NCBI RefSeq assembly: GCF_001267155.1
Contig: NZ_CP012357.1
Location: 806,001-870,000, forward strand
Direction: 5' to 3'
Source of the DNA: Spiroplasma litorale
Lineage (GTDB): Bacteria > Bacillota_I > Bacilli_A > Mycoplasmatales > Mycoplasmataceae
DNA: 64,000 nt
Shown: positions 8,748 to 19,551 of the stretch, piece by piece
Layout of the letters: each line of letters begins with the position of its first letter
Numbering within the stretch: position 1 is the stretch's first letter
Translations under genes and position numbers: made by a program
Notes under the pieces: model-generated
Databases searched by the model: none
What the model was told of the DNA's origin: nothing
Seen by the model: only the letters and a program-made list of their open reading frames with translations

Positions 8748-11700
8748 TTATGACTCATTTCCAATTAAACTGGCAAGTCTTATTTTTGAAACACCAAATA
8801 TTATTGAAATATATGAGATTAAGAACATTGTTAATGATAATAAGAACACCCCAGGTATTAAAACATAATTAAATATCATTGGAACAGCTATATTAACACT
8901 AACTAATATTTCTGGAATAATTAAATAAATAAGCAGAATAACAGCTCCAATTGCAAGCAATGATGCAATAAATGCAATTGGTAAGAATATCCATATTATA
9001 ATAGAATTTATTTCTCTCATTGAATAACCAAATATTCGCATATTTGCCATAAATGTTTTGTATCTACCAATAAATATATCTGTAATCAAGAAAATTACAA
9101 TAGTTGCAGCAATCATCGAAATAGATATAAAAATAGTCGCAATCGATATTACAGATGACAATAATTTATTTATTGCATCTTTTTTTGTATTAATTGAATC
9201 ACTTTGATTTATAGCTTGCTTCATATAATCAATAAATCCAGCCATTGTATTATTTCCTGAATCAGGATTTAATATTATTTTTTCTAATTGGTCTGAATTA
9301 GTTTCATTTGTACTTATCTTTGCATTAGATCAAATGTTTATTTTAGTTTGACCATCAATATTTAAAACAGAATCAAAGTTATTATAACCAAGCAATTTGT
9401 TAGCATTAAGTTGATCGAAATAAAATTTATATCCATCATAAAAATCATCAACACCAACTATTTTTAAGTTTTTTATATCATCATAGAAAGTTGTATTAGT
9501 AATTACTGAATTTTTTAAAGCAATATTTAATCAACTGTTTGTTAAACCTGTTTGAACTAATTGATTAAACAACGGCATTGTTGTAACGCCATCATCTTCA
9601 TAAATATATATGTCAAATGGATTAATGTAATAATAACTACTATCTTCTTTGATTTTTTTGTTTGAATACTTTGTGTATTCTTCATTTATTTTAGATACTT
9701 CTTCATTGTTAACTTGAGATTTAGGAAGTTTTAACAAAATATTTTTAGGGTTTACAAATTCTTTTCTATCGCCATCTTCTTCATAATAAAAGTTTGATAG
9801 ATTATTAGTTTCTTTTCAATAAGTTAATTTTGAAAGATTTACATCCCATATACTACTATTCGAGTTTTCTAAAGATCATCAATCTTTATCAACAATCAAT
9901 GGACTTTTATTATTATCAATTATAGTTAAATAATCATGACTAAGTTTTGAATTTAAGTAAGACCCGACACTATAACCTTGTAGCTGTAATTTTCTATTAA
10001 TTATTATAGGAATATCTTTTTGATTTTCTGAGTATTTAATTATATCTTTATTTTTCAAATTTAAATTTGATTTATTATTCAAATCTATTCCATAACCAAT
10101 TGCATCAATGCCATCTTTTTTATTCAATTGGACATTAACTTTTGTATATAAACTATCTTTTTCTTTATTAAATGGTATTTTTGAGAAATTAAAACTAAAA
10201 TTTTTATAATTATCTTCATTTCTATCTCATCGCTCTTTTATTGAAGAAGGTAGAATATTACCAGATATTGATTTAATACAATTATTAAAATCCTTTTCAT
10301 CAGTTATTTCTTGCTGATTAAATAATTGAGGTAATATTCTACATGCAAAAGTATTTGTAAATTGTGATACTACATTGTGTGTTGTTGCATCAATTTGCTT
10401 AGATAAATCAATTACATTTTCTAAAACAGCTGGCGAAACTAAAGTACCTTTAAAAGTAGCTAAATTATAAAGAAATGCATCTTGTATATATTCTGCAAAT
10501 AAATTACTATTTGATTTTCAATAACTAACTTCACCAGGATCTATAAGCGAATGATATTTATTAGTTTTTTTGTCTTGGATTTGAATATTGAATATTGAAG
10601 CATCATTATTAACAGATGCGATTTTATAATTAGAATTATAGAAAGCATATCTTGAAAATGGGTTATTTGATACATTTTCAGAGAATCCGTACTCGTTATT
10701 ATAATTCATATTTTTATAGTATTCTGTTGACATTTCTTTCAATATATTTGGAGTAATTGTAGAAATAGATAAAACAATTGTTGATAAGAACATAACAAAG
10801 AAAAACGATATCAAATCTTTAAAAGAAGATGCAAATATTATATTTCTAAGTTTTGATTTAAATGAGATAAATTTAAATTTTGAAAAGATTTTAGTTAAAA
10901 ATAATCTTGGTTTTGCATTATTTGGTGGTTCTAAAAGTTTTAATGGTGATTGTCTTATTTTAAAGTAACTCACTAAAAATACCATTATACTTATTAAACA
11001 AAGGAAAAATCCAAATTCAGCAAGTAATGCTATCCAGTTTACCGAGAATGTTTCAGGTATTTCAAAATATGTTGCAAAAATGACATTCAATATTTTTTGA
11101 ACAAATAAACTTACCCCTCAACCGACTGGAACAATTAAGAAAACAGGTATACACATATATGCAATATAATTAAAAACTATTTTCATATTTGAATAACCAA
11201 GTGATTTTAAATTTCCTATTTGAGATCTTTGTGAATCCATTACTTTTTTAAATAGTCTTTGTATTACAAAACAAAGAGATATTACAAACAAGAAACTAAA
11301 CACAATTGCTATTCAATAAAAGATTTTTACAATTTTATTAAATAATGAAGATCTAAGTTTTAAAGTAGTTAATTCATCAAAGCTTTGAATATTTGCTCTG
11401 GAAAGACTTGTTTTTAATTCATTTTCAGGATTTTTTATTTGTTCTACAATTTTACCCAAATTAAGTATGTTATCTGCTAAATATAATTTATATGTATCAA
11501 CATCTTCAGATACATTTGTTTTTTCTTCATCATGATATTTTAAATATACTCTTGATACATCTTGATATTTAGAAGGATCAATATAATTTTGATCATTTGA
11601 ATTAGTTCTAAACCTTCTACCATATAAGCTAGTTGAAATATAAAATATTGCACTATTTTCTTGATTAACCATTAAATCTTCTTCATAAATTGTAGGATAA

Positions 11701-13064
11701 AGATTTAAAGCGTTTGTCATTATTCCATCTAGTCGATATTTTTGCTCATCTTTAATGTCGCCAGGAAAAATATTATAACTTTTACCCAAACTTAAAGTGC
11801 TATTTCTATAGTGCCCTAGAGAAGTTAGATATGAGTTCTCTGTAAATACATCATCTCCATCAATTTTTTCATAAATAGTATTAAGTTCAGAATTATAGAA
11901 TTCCACTTTATATTTATTATCAATTTTAGTATTATAAAAACTAGAAATATATCTATATTTTTCTCCATCCAATCCTCACATAACAACTTCATTTGTAATT
12001 GTTGTATCAAAATTGGTTAGATCACCTAATACTTCCATAAATGAATCAAATCAATTTCTTGAAGTTAAGTGTTTACTATTTATAATATATCCTTCTTGAT
12101 GTTCTAAAGTTTTAAAAAACTCTTCAGATTCATAATTTCTTATATAAACTGAAGCATATTTATTGTATAAAGCTTTTTCTTCTTTTGTAAACTTTTGTAA
12201 ATTAGAATTTGTATAGTATACATCATTCTTTTCACCTTTTTTGTTAAAACCTTGATTTACATGACTATTTATTTTTTCAATTTTTTCTTCAATTTTGTCT
12301 TGCGTATTGTATATATCAAGTATTTCTTTTTTTATTGAATAAGTTACAAAAGAATTGTTTAAATAGAACATAAAATCAAAAATATCTAAAGCAGATTTTT
12401 TTGCTTCTTTTGATAAGTTATTAAATTCGTAATCAAAATTATTGAACTTTGCATATAACTTACCAATTAAAGATTCTTTAAAAAATGTTGAATCGAGATT
12501 AAATTTATATAAATCACCAAATTTTGCCCTTTTAACAATATTAAATTTATCAGCATTTGTCATTTTAAGTACTGCTTTTTCATCTGATGGGTAATAATGT
12601 GAATTTCTTGGTGGGTCTATTCCTTCTACATCACCAAAATGAAAATTAATATTTTTCTTTCCATCTTTTGAGTAGACTGACGAATCATAACAATCTTCAC
12701 TAAAAGAATTTTCACAGTATGGATTAAAATAATATTCTTGTAAAGCTTTATCGTTACCAAAATTTAATGTTGGCATATTTTCTTCAGAAATTTTAGAATT
12801 GTTTTTAACTAATTCAGTATTAAATGCAAATCAAGGACTAAAAGTTTGTGTGTCGTTCGATTTATATCCACTAGAATTGAATCTATATGAGTAATCAAAA
12901 CCTTTAAAATTTTTTGATATATTGTCGTTTGAAGATATTAAATTACTTGCAACAATACCAAATGTTGAAGTAAAAATAACTGACACAAAAATCAATACTA
13001 TATAAATAGTAAATTGTGTGTAGTCTTTTAAGAGTTTTCTTAAACCATTTTTAAAAAGTAACAT
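8748..13064 (-). CDS. Giant FtsX/MacB-type ABC transporter permease
   Basis: The 1438-aa membrane protein is open end to end with many UGA Trp codons. Layout: one N-terminal helix (about 17-40) after the basic MLLFKNGLRKLLKDY; a large predicted extracellular domain (about 41-575); an FtsX core of three helices (about 577-605, 632-655, 676-700) with the typical 'LKSLGYSNMKI' loop and 'SPLKLLEPP'; a further helix (about 751-775); a second large extracellular domain (about 780-1300); and a final three-helix core (about 1308-1420) with 'RIFGYSMREI'. This is the ABC3 double-FtsX plan with unusually big ectodomains. No ATPase gene lies next to it, so its partner is elsewhere. The ribosome site is weak (GGGAA). 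Confidence 0.88.
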
Positions 13065-13101
13065 TTCCCGACAACTTCTTTCAAATATAACTTCAAAAAT
13101 T

Positions 13102-13107
13102 ATTATA
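13102..13107 (-). promoter_or_regulatory. -10 box of the FtsX-type permease
   Basis: TATAAT on the minus strand, about 38 bases upstream of the start codon. No convincing -35 box was found. The IS end at 13171 lies just upstream, so the insertion sits against this promoter. Confidence 0.4.
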
Positions 13108-13198
13108 ACATCTAATGTATTTTATTTAATTTTTAAATCTTTAAAAATTAAAATTAAAATTTTTTTGTGCTGTAACCTTTTTTCCGGGCACATTTATT

Positions 13199-14044
13199 TT
13201 ATAACTTTATTCTCCTTTCATTATAAAATTTTGAGTATAAATTAAAAATGTATATATATTCTTCAATCGATGTATATTTTTTGTTCTCTATTATAGCTTC
13301 TCTTTTTAATACACTTCAAAAACCCTCTATATAACCGTTATCAGTTGATTTACCAACTCTAGACATGCTTATATTTAAGTCAAAATTTATCAACATTAAT
13401 TTATATATATAGGATTTAAACTCTGAACCATTATCAGAGTGAATAACGCTATTTGGTTTAAAAACTCCAAACTCATCAACCATTTTTAAAAATGATTCAA
13501 CAACAAGTGATATACCTTTTGATGTCTTTGTAATTAATCCATAAATTTTTTTCTGCTTAATATTATAAAAACCACAAGTGTAAAGTCTTGATTTATTAAT
13601 AACTTTTTCTGTTATGTCAACACTAAAAACATCGCCAAATTTTTTCAAATCTGCGTTTGTTTTTATTAATCTCTCATATTTACCAACTTTTTCTATGTGA
13701 TTTGTTGTTTTCTTTGGGTTTTTGTAATTATTTACTTTAAAATTTGAAAAAAACATATATCTTCTTACTTTTTTATGAGAGCATATATTGTTTAAATCAA
13801 TTGCTAATCTACTTGAACCATATGTTTTCCCAGAATCGATAAAACTTTTCTCAATATTTGATAGTAATTCATAATCTATATGTCTAAACTTTGGTTTTTT
13901 ATCTTTAATTCAATCATAATATGTTGATTTACCTAGTTTTCTTATTTTGCAAAGTTTTCTTATTGTTATTTCATTATCCATAATTTTTTTATTGTGTACA
14001 ACAATGCATTTGTATATGCAAAGCTGCCACTTATTTACTTTTTT
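13199..14044 (-). CDS. IS3-family transposase orfB (DDE integrase)
   Basis: The frame is open from 14044 to TAA 13199, with a first ATG at 13981. It contains an HTH_21-like segment (YGSSRLAIDL...KKVRRYM) and an rve catalytic core: D in 'VFSVDITEK', D in 'IHSDNGSEF' and E in 'DNGYIEGFWSVLKRE', the DDE triad with the expected spacing. Intact to the C-terminus (NERRIKL). It is normally made as an OrfAB fusion by a -1 slip at A-AAA-AAG (minus strand, 14046-14038), just before orfA's stop. The catalytic part appears undamaged. Confidence 0.85.
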
Positions 14045-14332
14045 TTATTTATTAACCTTCTTAAATCTGAATACATTTCATCTCTTAATTCTTGATCTTT
14101 AAGTTGTTTTTTTTAGCTTTTTATTTTCTTTTTGTAAGCTTCTAAGTTTTTCTTCTAAATGTGTTTTTGAATTATCAAAAGCTCCGTCTCCGAATAAATT
14201 ATAGTTTTTAACTCAATTTCTTAAACTAATCGATGATAGTTTATAGCATTTTGAAAAATCTTCATATTTAGAATTGCTCTCTAAAAATAATTTACATATT
14301 TTTATTTTTTCTTCCTTAGTGTATCTTTTCAT
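14035..14332 (-). pseudogene. IS3-family orfA, frameshifted in a poly-A tract
   Basis: The ATG at 14332, behind AAAGAGG, opens a helix-turn-helix protein (MKRYTKEEKIKICKLF...LRNWVKNYN) with a C-terminal leucine-zipper-like helix. At 14107-14114 a run of eight A shifts the frame, giving Lys-Lys-Thr-Thr-stop at 14099. With seven A the frame would continue through KKQLKDQELRDEMYSDLRRL to a stop at 14035, overlapping the canonical slippery site into orfB. So this copy has a one-base insertion, unless polymerase or ribosome slippage corrects it. Confidence 0.7.
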
Positions 14333-14450
14333 AAAAAAACCTCTTTCCTTATAATTTTATAATCTTATTTAGATTAATTTTAAATTATGTCTGGAAAAAG
14401 GTTACACTACAAATTAAAAAAATTTTATAACTATAAACTATTTAAAAAAA

Positions 14451-14864
14451 TTATATATTTTTATCATCAATACTATTATTAGAAATGATCGTTTTATCTT
14501 TAATTATATTTTTATCATCTTTTTGATATTTACCACATAACATTAAAACACCACCAATTACCCCAGCAAAAATAATTGAAAAAATTGCAACAAGTTTATA
14601 ATTGTTATATTTACCTTTCAATAGTAAAGAAGAAAGAATTATAGTTGGAATTAAAAATATAATTGAAATAATTGAAAAGAAAATCTTTAATCCATTTATC
14701 ACTTTAATAAATTGATAAAAATATAAATCGTTTTTTGATCAATTTGAATGGTCATTAAAAGTTAAACTTGTGTAAATAGATAAGAAAAGAGCATAACTTA
14801 ATCCAATAGATCCTAAAACAATCGATACAGTTGCTCCAGCTTTAAATAAGTTATCATATTTCAT
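14451..14864 (-). CDS. Small four-helix membrane protein, paralogue 2
   Basis: The 137-aa protein (MKYDNLFKAGATVSIVLGS...) has helices at about 8-30, 55-75, 78-98 and 100-115, with GGVLMLCGK at the same place as in the 5646-6077 gene and a charged tail (DDKNIIKDK). The start is preceded by AAAGGTGAT. One UGA Trp occurs in the first loop. It begins the stretch right after the IS end at 14406. Function unknown. Confidence 0.75.
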
Positions 14865-14910
14865 TAAATCACCTTTCTATTTATTATATCATTAATAGTA
14901 ATTAGAATAG

Positions 14911-14944
14911 AAAAAGACCTAAAATTGAATAATAGGTCTTTTTT
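14911..14944. terminator. Terminator downstream of the GH85 gene
   Basis: AAAAAGACCTA and TAGGTCTTTTT form an 11-bp stem with a 10-base loop and T/A runs on both sides. It can stop the minus-strand GH85 transcript and also reads as a terminator on plus. Confidence 0.8.
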
Positions 14945-14960
14945 GTTTATTGGTTAATTT

Positions 14961-15020
14961 TTTAATCTTTGTTGGTTTATTTTAATGTTTGTTGGTTTAT
15001 TTTAATGTTTGTTGGTTCAT
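14961..15020. repeat. Three tandem 20-bp repeats
   Basis: Three head-to-tail copies of TTTAATGTTTGTTGGTTTAT occur with one change in the first and one in the last copy. They lie between the GH85 stop codon and its terminator, so they would be in the 3' untranslated RNA. Confidence 0.8.
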
Positions 15021-15031
15021 TAAATTAAATA

Positions 15032-17578
15032 TTAAAGTTCAATTTTTGTTCATTCAACTTTTTTTGTTAAGTTATTTACTACTTTTAAATAGAAATTATT
15101 TGTTTCTCAATTTATATTTTTTACGTAATAATCATTTTTATTGCTTTCGGCTAATTTTACAATTTTGCCTTCTTTTTCAGCAAAAACTTCATAATAAGTA
15201 TATAAATCATCTTCTTTTAAGAAATTGTTGAAATTTAATCTATAGTTATTTATTCCACTATCTCGTTTAATATGTAATTCAGAACTTATAGACATTAAGT
15301 CACTGTTTATCTGTTTAATATCTTTGTTGGCATTAGAAACTTCTAATTGACCCACTTTAATAGTTCCAGTTCCACCTTTAAACTTTATTCCAATTTTCGA
15401 AATAGTAGCTTCACTATTAATTTCTGCACTAACTTTTGTTCAACCATTTTGAGCAGGTGATAATTTTATATTTGATGCTTCAATTGGGTTTTCTCCTGGT
15501 TTATCAGTGTCATAAATTATTTTTAAAGAATTGTTGGTTGCTTCAACATTACCAGTTGTTTTAACCATGAATTCTACTTTTTTATTTTTATTTTTTGAAT
15601 AATTTGTTCCCATTATTCATCAATCATAATCAGTACCTTTATCTAAGTTAAAATCTTTGATTTCACCTTTTTTGTTAAAACCACTTCCTAAACTGATTGA
15701 ATTTCCTTTTAAATAAGGGTTGTAATAATCATAAAAACCTGTAACTTCTTCTTTTTTCATATGATTATTAGTTTTTTCATTTATAATTTTTCATTTATAT
15801 GTTGGTTGAACATCACCAATATTTGCATTAGATCATGGGTAGTTATCTAAAATAGATATTTCATTATTTGCTTCTAAACTTGCAAACTTGCTTCCATTAC
15901 CTGTTGAAAAGTTTGTAAAAAATACATCGTTTTCATCATTTAAAACTGTATTTTCTTGAACTAGGTTCCCATAACCAAAACTTATACCATTTTCATCTGG
16001 TTTAAAATTATAATCATATGATAAAATTCCTTTGTCATTATCTGAAAGCACTTTATTTCTTCCAGTGTACATCATTTCATCATAATAATTTGCATATACT
16101 AGTTTATAAATATCTCTTTCCATTTCTGTTATGCCTTCGAGATTACCCGAATCAATAACTGCATTTTCATAAGGATTATGAGCAGAAAACATTGCAATTG
16201 AATTACTAATCGCATCTTCTCCAACGTTTTCTTCTGGATAACTGAATTCATAAGTATCTTCATAATTATCATACTTTTTAACTTTTGGGTCAAACGCATA
16301 TGCTAGTCTTTTTGCATCATAACTACCAATGTTATCTTTGTTATAAAATTTTTTATGTTCTTTTGTTCAAACACCGGTATTGTAAATGTTAAAAATATTT
16401 TTTAACTTTTCTTTATCTTTATTTACATAGTCTCTTGATTGATAAATTGTATTTCCAAAATCTTGAACGAAATAGTCTGAATTATCATGTAGTTCAGAAG
16501 ATTCTTGATTTTGTGGTTTTCCAGTTTGTTTATCAACAGATAGATGACCTGCATCTTTATATGTAAACATAATTAATTTTTTAATATCTTGATTATCTGA
16601 TTTTTTAACTTTATCATTTCATTGTTTTAACATTTCAATAACTATTTTATAATCAAGAATTTTTCCATTACCATAACCCCCATTTGGTTCATTATTTCAA
16701 AATCAACCATCAAATTTGTAAGTTGTGCATAATTGAATTAATTTATCAATAATCAAGTAATTACCTTCATTATCTTTTGCAAGAAAGTTATCTAGCATTT
16801 CTTTTTTTAAACCGTGATAACCATCTAAAAATATATTTCCAAGTATTTTTGTTCCATTTAAGTGAGCCTTTTGAACAATTTCAGCAGCTGGAGGAACTAT
16901 TATTCCTTGTCCTGCATTACCTGCTCAAGCAACTGTAACATCGTTGTATTGGTAATTATTTATACCTCTACTATATGAAGCGTTTTTTCCTACAATTGTA
17001 CTATGATTTGCAGTTACTTCATCTATGATGTTTGCAATATTTAATTCTTTAATATTTTTATTTTGTGAATTAACTCATTTTTTTGCAACCTTTGTGCTTT
17101 TTTGAAGTTCTATTCTCGATACATTGTATTTAGCATCAAGATCATTTGATAAATCTCAGTCTAATAAACTATTAATATAGTCATTTTCTTCACTTGGGTC
17201 AACAGTCATAATATCCCCTTTTTTATTACCGTTTGGCATAAAATGAGAATTTAGAGGAACTCCTGTAGGAGCTTGCTTCTCTATATCCATATTTACTCGA
17301 TAACTTGTTGGATATTTTTTATAATCCATATACTTTTCTGTATTTTTAACATCAAGTTTCATAGATTTGTTTACGACATTTGGTATATCATATTTTTCAA
17401 GTGTACTAAATCCTTCAAAATATGGTTCTGATTTACTTCAGTTATAATCAGAAGTTTCTGGTTTCATATTGTTGTTGTCTTGGCTATTTGAAATATTTCC
17501 ATTAGCACAAGAAACTGCAATTATTGATGCCGATAAAACGACATTCATTGCATTTAACGATAACATAAGTTTTTTCAT
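15032..17578 (-). CDS. Endo-beta-N-acetylglucosaminidase lipoprotein (GH85)
   Basis: The 848-aa protein has a lipoprotein signal (MKKLMLSL...IAVSC, lipid Cys near residue 24). GH85 enzymes cut the GlcNAc-GlcNAc core of N-glycans. The family signature is visible: 'VTVAWAG..GQGIIVPPA', 'AHLNGTKILGNIFLDG' and, at 290-298, DGWFWNNEP, where N295 and E297 match the family's catalytic Asn-x-Glu pair (Asn for the oxazoline step, Glu as acid/base). C-terminal beta-rich regions (about 560-848, 'GSGFNKKGEIKDF', 'WTKVSAEIN') look like carbohydrate-binding or Ig-like modules. UGA codes several of the conserved Trp. It should act on the outer cell face on host glycoproteins. It has its own promoter and AAGGGGAA site. 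Confidence 0.85.
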
Positions 17579-17605
17579 TTAATTCCCCTTTTTAGTACAA
17601 GAATA

Positions 17606-17633
17606 ATTCTATTTGAAGTAAATAAAAAGTCAA
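17606..17633 (-). promoter_or_regulatory. Promoter of the GH85 gene
   Basis: Minus-strand TTGACT (17633-17628) and TAGAAT (17611-17606) are separated by 16 bases, about 30 bases upstream of the start codon. Confidence 0.6.
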
Positions 17634-17726
17634 GTAATTTTAAATAAATAATACATCTTAAAGTTTATATATTAAATTCTGGGTATTATAAAATTTAATA
17701 TAAAATTATGTTATGAGGTAAAATAA

Positions 17727-18513
17727 ATGAATAATGTACTTATTATAGGAACTGGTCACATGGGTGAACAAATATTAAAGGCAATGACTCAAAATTTAAG
17801 TAAAACAGAATATAAAATAACAATAATTAATAGAAATGAATCAAAATCAATAAATCTTGCAAAAAATTATGGTTGTAATTGTTTAAAAAATATAAATGAA
17901 TCAAATATAAATGATTTTAATATTTTTATTTTGGCTTTAGACCAAATGATGCAGAAGATTTTTTTAAAAACTTTTCAGTAAATGATAAGAGTAATAAATT
18001 AATATTTTCAATGCTTAATGCATATTTGATTGATAAAGTTAAAAAACATTTTGACGAAAATATAAACATTATTAGAATAATGCCTAATATGAATGCAAAA
18101 ATTTATAAATCAACTACTGCATATTCAATTTATGGTTTTAATAATGAACTTATAAAAATAGGACTTAACTTGCTAAGATGTTTTGGGTATATATATGAAA
18201 TTTATGAAGAAAAGTTTTCAAGTTTTGTTGCTTTAACTGGATCTGCACCTGCATTTATTTATGAATTTATTAAAGGTTTTAAAGATTTTGCATTAGAAAA
18301 TGATTATGATGAAAATATTTCAAATGATTTAATAAAAGAAACAATTATAGCTTAACTACAATTGCGCTGCAAAACAAAAATAATTTAGAAGAACTAATAA
18401 AAGAAATTATAGTTCCTGGTGGTCCAACTGAAGCATGCCATAATGTACTAAAGGATAATGGATTTGCAAAAATATTATTTAATTGTTTAAAATCAACAAA
18501 AAATAAGGCGTAA
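17727..18513 (+). pseudogene. proC: Pyrroline-5-carboxylate reductase, two frameshifts
   Basis: ProC makes proline from pyrroline-5-carboxylate with NAD(P)H. The N-terminal frame has the nucleotide-binding start (VLIIGTGHMGEQIL), but at about 17936-17942 the frame is lost. A missing base in CTTTAGACC would restore 'LALRPNDAEDFF'. The second frame (to 18355) carries 'IIRIMPNMNA' and 'ALTGSAPAFIYEF'. At 18350-18356 a second missing base (GCTTAAC) shifts to the frame of 'VPGGPTEACHNVL' and a stop at 18511. All family blocks are present in order over a normal length of about 262 residues. Either a young pseudogene or sequencing errors. GAGGT lies before the start. Confidence 0.85.
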
Positions 18514-18514
18514 A

Positions 18515-18540
18515 AAAAATGAAACGTTTGTTTCATTTTT
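18515..18540. terminator. Bidirectional terminator between proC and spiralin-like gene
   Basis: AAAAATGAAAC and GTTTCATTTTT form the stem around GTTT, directly after the proC stop and just before the convergent gene's stop at 18547. Confidence 0.8.
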
Positions 18541-18546
18541 ATATTA

Positions 18547-19455
18547 TTAAGCAATTTTAACTTCTAATTTAAATAATTTAGTGCTTTTTGAAGTTTTAAT
18601 ACTTTTATCTCCTTCTTTTTCAACTGATAAAGAATATTTATAAATTGCTAAGTTAAATTTCGATTCTCCGTTTGCACCTTTTATTGTTGCCACAAAACTT
18701 TCTCCTGTAAATTTATCAAGATCTGCATTATTTTTTAATTCTGAAACTTCATTAAATATTTCATTAAATTTTTTTGTAAATGCATTTGTGTTATCTTCTA
18801 TAACTTGGTTTGTTTGTGCGGGTTCAGATAGGTGAATTAAACTACCTTCAAATCCTTGAATTTTTACGTTGTTTTTTTCATCATTAAAATCTTTAGTATC
18901 TTCATAACTAGTAGCTAATTTATTATCTTCTGAAATTTGAAGAGCTTTACCATTTTCAGGTTTAACTCTTGTTGTAACATTGATTTCATTGTAAATATTA
19001 ACTTCTTTTTCAGTTTTTAAATAATTAATTAAGTCAGTTGCTGATTTACCTGATTTAAAAGTTAAATCTTTAACTTCTTGTTTTTGTTCAACAACATTTA
19101 CTGTAAATGAAGTGGTTGAACTTGCATATTTAATTTCAACTTTGCTTTTACCTATTTTTAATGCTTCAATTTCAATTTGAAACTTACCAGTTCCGTCAGT
19201 ATCTTTTGTTGGTACGTTTGTTAATTTTAAAACTGTTTCATCTTCAGACTTTACACTAATTGTTGAATCTTTAACTGGGTTATTCACCTCAACTGAAACA
19301 ATTTCTTTTGTATTAATTATCAAGTCTTTATCTTCAATTTTTTTAATTGAAGTTTTATTTGATTGTTCACTATTGTCATTTCCACAAGAAACAACAATTG
19401 ATCCTGTTGATGCAACTAATCCTGTTGCAGCTAATATTCCTAAAAGTTTTTTCAT
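18547..19455 (-). CDS. Spiralin-like lipoprotein with Ig-like domain
   Basis: The 302-aa lipoprotein has signal MKKLLGILAATGL...VVSC, lipid Cys at residue 25. A bacterial Ig-like domain follows (about 40-120, ending 'GKSKVEIKYASSTTSFTVNVV'), then a repeat-type C-terminal domain (about 130-302) that begins 'KSGKSATDLINYL' and ends 'STKLFKLEVKIA'. The C-terminal domain is shared with the next gene upstream (19550-20137). Layout and composition recall spiralin-type major surface lipoproteins of spiroplasmas. There is no UGA in the frame, and a strong GGAGGA site and promoter suggest high expression. Ligand unknown. Confidence 0.8.
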   Translation of the reverse strand: MKKLLGILAATGLVASTGSIVVSCGNDNSEQSNKTSIKKIEDKDLIINTKEIVSVEVNNPVKDSTISVKSEDETVLKLTNVPTKDTDGTGKFQIEIEALKIGKSKVEIKYASSTTSFTVNVVEQKQEVKDLTFKSGKSATDLINYLKTEKEVNIYNEINVTTRVKPENGKALQISEDNKLATSYEDTKDFNDEKNNVKIQGFEGSLIHLSEPAQTNQVIEDNTNAFTKKFNEIFNEVSELKNNADLDKFTGESFVATIKGANGESKFNLAIYKYSLSVEKEGDKSIKTSKSTKLFKLEVKIA

Positions 19456-19496
19456 TTAATCCTCCATGTTTGTGTATAGCATAAAGCTACCTAACA

Positions 19497-19527
19497 ATTA
19501 TACCTTTTTTAATTAAAAAAAATAACA
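19497..19527 (-). promoter_or_regulatory. Promoter of the spiralin-like gene
   Basis: Minus-strand TATAAT at 19502-19497 lies about 42 bases before the start codon. An upstream TTGTTA/TTATTT is a possible -35, with spacing 20 or 17 depending on which is used. Confidence 0.5.
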
Positions 19528-19534
19528 AACTTAT

Positions 19535-19551
19535 AAGTATAAGTTATACTT
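19535..19551. repeat. Palindrome AAGTATAA-G-TTATACTT
   Basis: A perfect 8-1-8 inverted repeat overlaps the stop codon of the 19550-20137 gene and lies just upstream of the next promoter. It could be an operator or a short hairpin; it lacks a terminator-like T-run. Confidence 0.4.

Larger units (their letters stand above)
13171..14406 (-). mobile_element. IS3-family insertion sequence, about 1.24 kb
   Basis: The ends are imperfect inverted repeats: TGTAACCTTTTTTCCGGGCA at the left, and TGTAACCTTTTTCCAGACAT as the complement of the right. Two minus-strand frames encode a helix-turn-helix orfA and a DDE-integrase orfB, the IS3 plan. No clear target-site duplication is visible next to the ends, so the outer bases may have changed. 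A solo copy of the right end lies at about 4965-5084, so the family has moved in this genome before. Confidence 0.85.

Noticed and set aside
12831-13064. Apparent chain of short minus-strand genes between 8.7 and 13.1 kb
   Set aside because: All pieces are in one phase and separated only by TGA, so they are one long gene under the mollicute code.
13165-14411. Target-site duplication of the IS
   Set aside because: The 3-4 bases outside the two ends do not match.
14961-15020. Tandem 20-bp repeats as a CRISPR array or replication iterons
   Set aside because: Copies touch each other with no spacers, there are only three, and no cas or rep gene is near.
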